Assembly: GCF_016889765.1 (NCBI RefSeq)
Contig: NZ_CP069533.1
Coordinates: 868,001 to 932,000 of the forward strand
Origin: Corynebacterium minutissimum
Lineage (GTDB): Bacteria > Actinomycetota > Actinomycetes > Mycobacteriales > Mycobacteriaceae
Reading direction: 5' to 3'
Length of the DNA: 64,000 nucleotides
Part shown: positions 54,201 through 60,880 of the stretch, one piece after another
Layout of the letters: each line of letters starts with the position of its first letter
Position numbering within the stretch: position 1 is the stretch's first letter
The notes under the pieces: generated by a model
What the model was told of the DNA's origin: nothing
What the model saw: the letters and a program-made list of their open reading frames with translations, nothing else
Databases searched by the model: none
Position numbers and translations under genes: made by a program

Positions 54201-54935
54201 TTAGAGCAGGTTGAATGGCAGGGCTGCCGAGTAGTTGTCACCGATGACGGTGTGCAGGAAGTATGCACCGGATTCGGCCTCTGGGCGCTCCGTGCACTGC
54301 CCCGGCTCAGAGCGCTTGCGGGACCAGTCGGCTTGGAAGAAACGAGTCTCGCCAGACTTGAAGGTTTGCTTACCGGTCTCCACGGAGGCATAGCAATCGG
54401 TATCAGACCAGACGCGCTCGTTGGAGCCCATCTTGTAGACCTCAAAGCGCAGCTGCTGCTCGTCAAGGTCGATGGAGCAATCCTTCGTGGTGGGGTTGAA
54501 GACTTCCATGTAGAAGGTTGGCATCTTGCCACCCGGAACACTGTCCTCCTTGGTCTTGGCCATGACATTGAGGTCATCCAAGGAGCACTCCGTTTTCGAG
54601 GGATCCACGACCAGCTCGGTGTTCTGGGAATCTTCGCTCTTCTCAGCATCATCCGAGCCTTCTTCCGAAGGCTGCTCCTCCTCGGATTCGGATGCTGGGA
54701 CCGCAGACTCAGCCTCCTCGGACTGCGAGGTGGTCGGCTGCTCGGAGGGCTGAACCAAGCTGCTGGACGCTGCCGCCGGCTGCGACTCCTTATCCTCCGA
54801 AGACCCACCGAAAAGCGCAGTGGCCGCCCAGATAAGGATGACCACGAGCACCAGAATCGCCACGAGCGCGGCAATGCGGCGGCGAACATAAATCTCGCGC
54901 GGCAGCGGCTTCGAGGTACGGGTTGGCTCAGTCAC
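54201..54935 (-). CDS. Membrane-anchored protein with acidic linker
   Basis: A 244-residue protein: short cytosolic N-terminus, one membrane helix (about 22-45), a Ser/Glu/Pro-rich linker (about 48-105), then an extracytoplasmic beta-type domain (about 108-244) with four Cys (TECSLDD, KDCSIDL, DTDCYAS, GQCTERP), likely two disulfides. Position matches a conserved unknown next to radA in mycobacteria and corynebacteria. Function unknown. Confidence 0.82.
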   Translation of the reverse strand: MTEPTRTSKPLPREIYVRRRIAALVAILVLVVILIWAATALFGGSSEDKESQPAAASSSLVQPSEQPTTSQSEEAESAVPASESEEEQPSEEGSDDAEKSEDSQNTELVVDPSKTECSLDDLNVMAKTKEDSVPGGKMPTFYMEVFNPTTKDCSIDLDEQQLRFEVYKMGSNERVWSDTDCYASVETGKQTFKSGETRFFQADWSRKRSEPGQCTERPEAESGAYFLHTVIGDNYSAALPFNLL

Positions 54936-55035
54936 AGCCTTTAGTTTAAGGGGACTGAGCGCTTACCCGGGCCAGCGTTAGGCCGCGTGTCTTGTTCTTT
55001 CCCCACCACCCCCATCACGCAGCCTTATTGTCGCG

Positions 55036-55659
55036 CTACTGCACGCCGTGGAGGACTACGGTCTCCACGCTGGAGTCCTCAAGGAGGTAGCGCAGGCCGA
55101 CGATACCGAGCGTTCCAGCGTCGAGAAGCTCGCGCGCCGCCGGGACGTCTGAGATGATCTGCGATACCGTCTGCGCGGTGTTCTCACGCTCAAAGTCAGC
55201 GCGGTCCTCGCGGCCATCGCGCCGAGCCACCATGGACGCTACCGCGACCTGCTCAATGATGGGGCGCTGCAGCCCCGTCGGCAGCTCGCCGCCATCCAGG
55301 AAATCGGAAGCCGCGCTCACCGCACCACAGGACTGATGCCCCATCACGACGAGCAGGTTGGCGTTGAGGTTCTCCAGGGCATAGTCCAGCGACGCCATCA
55401 CCGCACTATCCAGGATGTGCCCCGCTGTACGGATGACGAAGGCATCACCGAAACCAATGTTGAATACGTGCTCAATCGGTGCGCGGGAATCCGAGCAGGC
55501 CAGCACAATAACGCGCGGGTCTTGGCCCTGGGTCAACCCGGCGCGCAGCTTGGCATCCTGATTAACGGCGATGAGGTTTCCGCTCACGAGGCGACGGTTA
55601 CCTTCCTGGAGGGCTTCCCAGACTTCCTGTGGACGGTGCGGCACATGTACTAGAGGCAT
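55036..55659 (-). CDS. Beta-carbonic anhydrase
   Basis: A 207-residue zinc enzyme interconverting CO2 and bicarbonate. Zinc ligands and the Asp-Arg dyad are Cys55-Ser-Asp57-Ser-Arg59, His108 and Cys111 (GHQSCGAV). No signal peptide, so cytosolic. It diverges from mutY with 41 bp between the starts. Confidence 0.94.
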   Translation of the reverse strand: MPLVHVPHRPQEVWEALQEGNRRLVSGNLIAVNQDAKLRAGLTQGQDPRVIVLACSDSRAPIEHVFNIGFGDAFVIRTAGHILDSAVMASLDYALENLNANLLVVMGHQSCGAVSAASDFLDGGELPTGLQRPIIEQVAVASMVARRDGREDRADFERENTAQTVSQIISDVPAARELLDAGTLGIVGLRYLLEDSSVETVVLHGVQ

Positions 55660-55700
55660 GATTCACACTCTAGTCCCACCACCCCTACACTGAGGTGTTT

Positions 55701-56561
55701 ATGGATACCCAAGCTGTCATGGAGTGGTTCGACGCTAACGAGCGCCCCCTGCCCTGGCGTGTACCGGAGACCTCGGCCTGGGGTGTACTGCTCAGCGAAG
55801 TCATGAGCCAGCAGACTCCCGTTGCGCGCGTAGCCCCGCAGTGGAAAGAGTGGATGCAACGCTGGCCCACGCCCCAGGATCTCGCGGCGGCGTCCAAAGC
55901 CGATGTGCTGCGTGCTTGGGGCAAGCTAGGCTATCCGCGGCGCGCGTTACGGCTGTGGGAATGCGCGAAGGAGATTGGGGAGGGTGACGTTCCGGGGGAC
56001 GTCGACAAGCTCTTGGCCCTGCCCGGTATCGGTGAGTACACCGCACGGGCGGTCGCGGCGTTTCATTTTGGGCGCAACGTGCCGGTGGTAGACACCAACG
56101 TGCGCCGCGTCTATGCCCGTGCTGAGGAAGGCCGGTTCCTGGCGCCGACACCCTCGAAGCGCGAGTTGGCACAGGTGGAGGAGCTTCTTCCGGAGGAGAA
56201 TGGGCCGCGTTTTTCGGCGGCGCTCATGGAGCTGGGAGCGCTCGTGTGCACGGCGAAGAATCCGGACTGCATGGCCTGCCCCATTAAAACCACGTGTGCC
56301 TGGCAGCTAGCCGGATGCCCCGAGCCGAGTGAGGAAGAGGCTGCGCGGGCGAAGAAGCGCGTACAGAAGTTTACCGGCACGGACCGCCAAGTACGTGGGC
56401 TGCTTCTCGACGTCCTCCGCACCTCACCCCACCCCGTTCCCCAGTCCGAGTTGGACGCCGTCTGGGAGGACGCTCCGCAGCGCGCCCGCGCACTCGCTTC
56501 GCTGCTCGACGATGGTCTTATGGAGCAGAACGAGGAGGGGCTGTTCCATCTGCCTCAGTAG
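55701..56561 (+). CDS. mutY: A/G-specific adenine glycosylase
   Basis: A 286-residue base-excision enzyme that removes adenine opposite 8-oxoguanine. HhH motif LPGIGEYTARAVAAFHFG, catalytic Asp in VVDTNVRRVY, catalytic Glu in LLSEVMSQQT, and 4Fe-4S ligands in CTAKNPDCMACPIKTTC. The ATG at 55701 follows GAGG; TACACT (55686-55691) lies just upstream. The 3' end overlaps the convergent exporter gene by 44 bp. The C-terminal NUDIX-like 8-oxoG domain is much shorter than in E. coli MutY. Confidence 0.95.
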   Translation: MDTQAVMEWFDANERPLPWRVPETSAWGVLLSEVMSQQTPVARVAPQWKEWMQRWPTPQDLAAASKADVLRAWGKLGYPRRALRLWECAKEIGEGDVPGDVDKLLALPGIGEYTARAVAAFHFGRNVPVVDTNVRRVYARAEEGRFLAPTPSKRELAQVEELLPEENGPRFSAALMELGALVCTAKNPDCMACPIKTTCAWQLAGCPEPSEEEAARAKKRVQKFTGTDRQVRGLLLDVLRTSPHPVPQSELDAVWEDAPQRARALASLLDDGLMEQNEEGLFHLPQ

Positions 56562-57843
56562 GGCGATGGGAGAAGTCGATGAGCCGACCCATGGTCCAGT
56601 TGCGGTCAGTAAGCATGCGGGCGCAGACAAGACCGCAGCCAATCGCCACGACGGCCATTGAGGCGATGGCGAGGTTGTTCAAGGCTTGGTCCATGTTGCC
56701 CACGTTGAGGTGGTAGACAGTGCGGAACATGGCGGTGCCCGGGATCATGATGACAGACGCCGGCACCGTCGTAGTGATACGCGGCAGGTGTGCACGCTTG
56801 GACGCCACCGCACCCAACAGACCCACGATGAGGCCGCCAATGAAAGCGCCCACGTAGTTGGTCGCTCCCCAGCTGATGAGGAACAGGCGCACGATGTTGG
56901 CCACCGTCCCCACCGACGCCGCCACCAGTACCATCCGCCGAGAGGAGTTGAACAAGAAGGCAAAACCAGAAATGCCGAGGAAACTTGCCACGGCTGCTGC
57001 GATATACCATTGGGCATCGGGGCTCGGGATGCCTGGTTCAGGTGTCAGTTCCGTGGTCCAGCTCACCAGCGCCACGGTAAAAGTGGCCGCGGTAATGATG
57101 GTCAGCGCATACGCCAAGCGGGTCAGGCCCGCGCCGAAGTCGAAGCGTGCGAGGTCAATAAGCGCCGAGAACAGCGGGAATCCTGGGATAAGGAACAGCA
57201 CCGCCGCAACATAACCGGAGGAAAAATCGGCGGGGTTCGCGATGCCTGTGGCGGCAACCGCCTTGGTGGTGATGAAATACACCAGGCTCGCTACTGTTCC
57301 GCCCGCCACGATGCAGCCGAGCTGGTGCACGTGTTTGTGATGCAGTGAGGCGCGGGTCAACTGACCGCAGAAAGCCGCCAGCGCAACGAGGACGACCGCA
57401 TAGACGGTGAAGTAATTGAGCACAGCAAAAGATGCACAGGCAACGGCTGCCGCGCAGGCCAAGAGCCAGCGGTTCCACCGTTTAATCACCGTGGACTCGA
57501 TGACATCGAGCATGGCGCTGAGATCCTCAGCGGTAATTCCTGAAAACAGGCGGTTGTGGGTGAGGTCCTCAAGAGCCTCGATGCGAGAGGCATCGACGGC
57601 CGGTGAATGCTGCTGGGCCACAACGGTCCGAAAATCACGGCCGCGGTGAAAGGTACACGTGATTTGGGTGACACCAACGTCAGCATCAAGCCGGTCGAAG
57701 CCCAGCGCGCGAGCAGCACGTTTCATGCCGCGCAGCACCCGATAGCCCGACGTGCCCGCGCCCATGAGCATCATGCCCAAACGCAAGACGACGTCAGCCT
57801 CATACCCCATCCGGACATAGTCGGTGCTGGGGTGAGAGTTCAT
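56518..57843 (-). CDS. Second ThrE-family (DUF1212) exporter
   Basis: A 441-residue membrane protein. The N-terminal domain (LRLGMMLMGAGTSGYRVLRG, then ALGFDRLDADVGVTQIT) and the two helix blocks separated by a loop, including PASVIMIPGTAMFRTVYHL, place it in the threonine/serine exporter superfamily. It lacks the AAKAAPPPSPLAP N-terminus of thrE. The ATG at 57843 overlaps the DUF4236 stop by one base. Substrate unknown. Confidence 0.87.
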   Translation of the reverse strand: MNSHPSTDYVRMGYEADVVLRLGMMLMGAGTSGYRVLRGMKRAARALGFDRLDADVGVTQITCTFHRGRDFRTVVAQQHSPAVDASRIEALEDLTHNRLFSGITAEDLSAMLDVIESTVIKRWNRWLLACAAAVACASFAVLNYFTVYAVVLVALAAFCGQLTRASLHHKHVHQLGCIVAGGTVASLVYFITTKAVAATGIANPADFSSGYVAAVLFLIPGFPLFSALIDLARFDFGAGLTRLAYALTIITAATFTVALVSWTTELTPEPGIPSPDAQWYIAAAVASFLGISGFAFLFNSSRRMVLVAASVGTVANIVRLFLISWGATNYVGAFIGGLIVGLLGAVASKRAHLPRITTTVPASVIMIPGTAMFRTVYHLNVGNMDQALNNLAIASMAVVAIGCGLVCARMLTDRNWTMGRLIDFSHRPTEADGTAPPRSAP

Positions 57844-58013
57844 TAACGCCAGCGCCCCCGGAAATTCAGGCCACCGGGCAGGTTGACCCACATGCCACCG
57901 CGGGAATTAAAGGTCACGGGTCCGACCTTCGTCGACATCGACGCACCGGAGCCAGAGACGTTAATCCAGCTGTTCTTACCGGTCTTCTTCCGCTTGCGAT
58001 AGTAAATTCCCAT
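57843..58013 (-). CDS. Small DUF4236-like protein
   Basis: A 56-residue protein, basic and Gly-rich, with the YYRKRKKTGKNSWINVSGSG and GPVTFNSRGGMWVNLPGGL pattern of DUF4236. The TAA overlaps the exporter ATG (TAATG), so the two are coupled. Function unknown. Confidence 0.72.
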   Translation of the reverse strand: MGIYYRKRKKTGKNSWINVSGSGASMSTKVGPVTFNSRGGMWVNLPGGLNFRGRWR

Positions 58014-58068
58014 GCCAGCAAGCTTAGCGCGGATGCGCAACTGAGCTAGGAAGACTACGCTCAACATC

Positions 58069-59268
58069 GTGAGAATTAAAGCCCTGATTACTGCTCTTGC
58101 GACTGCTGCGGCCGTCGCCGTGGCCACACCAGCAGCACAGGCAGTTCCCCCGGGCACCGTGCACTCCGCCGCCCCAACCGAACAGCCCAACGCGAGGATC
58201 ACGGCCATTTCCTACGCCTCCACCCTCATGAACGGTGAGCCTACGACCGTCACCGGCATGGTCTTCGAACCCAAGGTCCCGTGGAACGGGCCTGGTGAGC
58301 GGCCTACCATTGTCTACGCTCCAGGAACTCGCGGGGCGGGCGACCAGTGCGCGCCGTCACGTGCTTACACAGCACCTAGTGCCGGAGGCAGGGACCAGAA
58401 CTTCGATGCTGCCGCAGGACTCTACGACTTCGCCCTATCGCAGGGCGTGCGTGTTGTGGTCACGGACTACATCGGGCTCGGCACTCCCGGCCACCACTCC
58501 TACGTGAACAACATCGAAGAAGCCCACGCGGTTCTTGACGCCGCCCGCGCCGGCCTCAAGCTCGCCGGTGCACCGGACACTGCCCCCGTCGGCCTCGCCG
58601 GTTATTCCCAAGGCGGTGGCGCAGCTGCCGCCGCTGGCGAGTACGCGGCCACCTATGCGCCTGAGCTCAACGTCAAGGGCACCTTTGCCGGCGCGCCACC
58701 TGCAGACCTTTTCGAAGTCATGCGTGCCGTCGATGGTTCGTCCCTTGTCCACGTCTTGGGCTATGCCATCAATGGTTTTGCCGAGCGCAGCCCCGAATTC
58801 TCACACGAAATCATCGATGAGCTGAACCCCCGCGGGCGCAAGTTCCTCACTGATGCCGAGACTTTCTGTGCCCGTGATTCTATGTCTGCCTGGGGAAATG
58901 TCCGCACCAGCGAGCTCACGAACAACGGTGAATCCTTTGAAGAATTGCTGCGCCGCAAACCAGCGGCCTCCCGCATGTTGAGGGAACAGCGCCTAGGCCA
59001 GCATGCTCTCAATGCGCCAATGCTGGTCATGAATTCCCCCACCGATGACATCATTCCTTATCAGCAGGCACGCACCATGGCCCGCGATTTCTGCGCGGCT
59101 GGCGGCACCGTCCAATTTGAGGATGCCCGCGCCGTCAATGTGCGCCCCGGCTCCGGCGCCAACCATGCCGCGCCAATGGCCCGTTCGCTTCTGCGCGGCA
59201 CGAGATACCTCATCGACCGCTTCAAGGATGTCCCCGCCCCATCGAACTGCCAGCCTGCTGAATCCTAG
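58069..59268 (+). CDS. Secreted lipase (LIP family)
   Basis: A 399-residue secreted alpha/beta hydrolase. Signal peptide 1-25 ends PAAQA. The nucleophile is in AGYSQGGGAA (Ser about 181), the Asp in NSPTDDIIPY and the His probably in SGANHAAPM. FAGAPPADL is typical of secretory lipases of lipophilic corynebacteria. The GTG at 58069 lies 7 bp after TACGCT (58056-58061), so the mRNA may be leaderless; the AGGAAG site is 16 bp away, too far to serve. Confidence 0.88.
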   Translation: MRIKALITALATAAAVAVATPAAQAVPPGTVHSAAPTEQPNARITAISYASTLMNGEPTTVTGMVFEPKVPWNGPGERPTIVYAPGTRGAGDQCAPSRAYTAPSAGGRDQNFDAAAGLYDFALSQGVRVVVTDYIGLGTPGHHSYVNNIEEAHAVLDAARAGLKLAGAPDTAPVGLAGYSQGGGAAAAAGEYAATYAPELNVKGTFAGAPPADLFEVMRAVDGSSLVHVLGYAINGFAERSPEFSHEIIDELNPRGRKFLTDAETFCARDSMSAWGNVRTSELTNNGESFEELLRRKPAASRMLREQRLGQHALNAPMLVMNSPTDDIIPYQQARTMARDFCAAGGTVQFEDARAVNVRPGSGANHAAPMARSLLRGTRYLIDRFKDVPAPSNCQPAES

Positions 59269-59344
59269 ACTCGCCCCCAGGACTCACACAAAGAACCTGA
59301 CTTGGAGTCGCCGGCTGCGCCCGCCGCCATCCTCTTTCATTTTA

Positions 59345-59373
59345 TTGTCAATAAGCATCAGCGACGATAGGCT
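59345..59373 (+). promoter_or_regulatory. Promoter of the cation efflux gene
   Basis: TTGTCA (59345-59350), a 17-bp spacer and TAGGCT (59368-59373) lie 6 bp before the ATG at 59380, indicating a leaderless or near-leaderless mRNA. Confidence 0.6.
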
Positions 59374-59379
59374 GAGTGC

Positions 59380-60270
59380 ATGGCACACGAGCACCACGAC
59401 CATGATCACTCCAGCACGCCGCTGCGCGCACTTCTGATCGCGCTCAGCATTACCGGCACCGTCTTCTTCGCGGAGCTGATCGGCGGCTGGTTGGCGGGTT
59501 CAATGGCGTTGATGGCGGATGCTATGCACATGCTTTCTGACGCCGCTGGGTTAATCATTGCGGTGCTAGCGGTGCTGGTGGGTCGCCGACAAGCATCAGC
59601 CCAGGCCACCTACGGCTACCGGCGGGTGGAGGTGCTTGCGGCGCTGGCGAACGCGGTAATGGTGTTGGTGATCTCGGTGTGGATTGTCGTCGAGGCGGTT
59701 CGCCGACTGCAGAGCCCGGCCGAAGTACAGGGAAAAACGATGCTGATCATCGCGGTGATCGGCCTGGTGGCGAATGCACTGTCGGCGTGGGTTCTGCACC
59801 GCCACCGCGAATCCTCGATCAACGTGGAGGGTGCGTTCTTGCACGTGCTGGTCGATATGCTCGGCTCGGTGGCAGTGATCGTGGCGGGCATCGTGGTGCT
59901 GACTACCGGGTTCGTGGCTGCGGACGTGATCGCCTCCCTAGTGATCGCGGCGATGGTGCTGCCGCGCGCGTGGCAGCTCATGCGGCTATCGGCGAGCGTG
60001 CTGCTCGAGCAGGTTCCGGCGGGCTTCGACGCCAGCGCAATCGAGCCCGCGCTGCGGCAGGTCGAGGGCGTTGCCGACATCCACGACCTACACCTGTGGA
60101 GCCTGGATGGCGTAAGCGTGCTCACGACCGTGCACATCGTGCGTGACGGCACCGTCGACACCGGCCCGCTGTTGGATGCCGCCCAGCACGCCCTGCACGA
60201 ACTCGGCATCGAGCACTCCACCATCCAGATTGAGCACCCGGAGCACGAATCGCACGAGACGGTGTGCTGA
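59380..60270 (+). CDS. Cation diffusion facilitator (zinc efflux, CzcD/ZitB-like)
   Basis: A 296-residue CDF transporter with six helices and a cytosolic C-terminal domain (DIHDLHLWSLDGVSVLTTVH). Metal-site motifs are HMLSD in helix 2 and HVLVDMLGS in helix 5. The N-terminus is His-rich (HEHHDHDH). It exports zinc or related ions by proton exchange, functionally opposite to the znuABC operon at 38-41 kb. Confidence 0.93.
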   Translation: MAHEHHDHDHSSTPLRALLIALSITGTVFFAELIGGWLAGSMALMADAMHMLSDAAGLIIAVLAVLVGRRQASAQATYGYRRVEVLAALANAVMVLVISVWIVVEAVRRLQSPAEVQGKTMLIIAVIGLVANALSAWVLHRHRESSINVEGAFLHVLVDMLGSVAVIVAGIVVLTTGFVAADVIASLVIAAMVLPRAWQLMRLSASVLLEQVPAGFDASAIEPALRQVEGVADIHDLHLWSLDGVSVLTTVHIVRDGTVDTGPLLDAAQHALHELGIEHSTIQIEHPEHESHETVC

Positions 60271-60281
60271 TTCAGTTCTAG

Positions 60282-60388
60282 CCTGACTTAGGTCTTGGGT
60301 GGGTGAGCAACGTGACTCTTGACACTGCTACCTGGTGGTTTTCGGCGGAGGGGTGGGATTGTTCCGCACTAAATTGACCTAAGGCAGG
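60282..60388 (+). mobile_element. 107-bp MITE-like element, copy 1
   Basis: Terminal inverted repeats CCTGACTTAGGTC (60282-60294) and GACCTAAGGCAGG (60376-60388) match at 12 of 13. It has no coding capacity. Together with its preceding G, the first 66 bp are identical to copy 2. Confidence 0.75.
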
Positions 60389-60390
60389 AG

Positions 60391-60515
60391 GGCGTTTTGT
60401 AAAAGGCATCTGGCAAAGGGCATCTTTGGGTCTAAAAACGCCATCTGCAATGAGTAAATGGCGTTTTCAGCCGTGAAAACGCCTTATGACTGATGCCTTT
60501 TGTCAGACGCCTTTT
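60391..60515. repeat. Nested inverted repeats with alternative hairpins
   Basis: Outer arms 60401-60424 and 60492-60515 match at 21 of 24. Inside, AAAACGCCAT (60435-60444) pairs with ATGGCGTTTT (60458-60467). Alternatively GGCGTTTTCA (60460-60469) pairs perfectly with TGAAAACGCC (60474-60483) around a 4-nt loop. The two inner hairpins exclude each other. No gene is seen between 60271 and 60880. Confidence 0.85.
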
Positions 60516-60632
60516 GTAAGATGCTTCCAGCATGTCGATGGAGCGATGCAGACGTTGCGCATTGCGAGGGGAGCGAAGAGGTAATCCGTTTGGGAAGAGG
60601 CGTGCAGGGCTCTATGGAAACGGTCATTGTGG

Positions 60633-60739
60633 CCTGACTTAGGTCTTGGGTGGGTGAGCAACGTGACTCTTGACACTGCTACCTGGTGGTTTTCGGCCGT
60701 GAGGTGGGATTATTCCGCACTAAACTGGCCCAAGTCCGG
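60633..60739 (+). mobile_element. 107-bp MITE-like element, copy 2
   Basis: Same length and orientation as copy 1. Terminal repeats CCTGACTTAGGTC (60633-60645) and GGCCCAAGTCCGG (60727-60739) match at 10 of 13. Confidence 0.75.
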
Positions 60740-60800
60740 CTGATTCATTTCTAGTGGTGGACTGGGGGCGTGCCGCTGCGTGAAGGTCACGCACAGCAAA

Positions 60801-60840
60801 CCCCGAACCGCACGTGGTCTCACACGCATGCGGTTCGGGG
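60801..60840 (-). terminator. Terminator of clpC
   Basis: Perfect 12-bp arms CCCCGAACCGCA (60801-60812) and TGCGGTTCGGGG (60829-60840), followed leftward by TTTG. Confidence 0.78.
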
Positions 60841-60880
60841 CTATTCCTCATGGGCCCAGTGGCTGGGCCAGAGTCAGCGC

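Noticed and set aside
54176..54889. Alternative leftward frame of 237 codons at the acidic membrane protein
   Set aside because: It is Arg/Ser/Pro-rich and lacks the membrane helix and Cys pattern of the frame ending at 54201.
60391..60515. CRISPR array
   Set aside because: The GGCGTTTT/AAAACGCC blocks alternate in orientation, lack regular spacers, and there are no cas genes.
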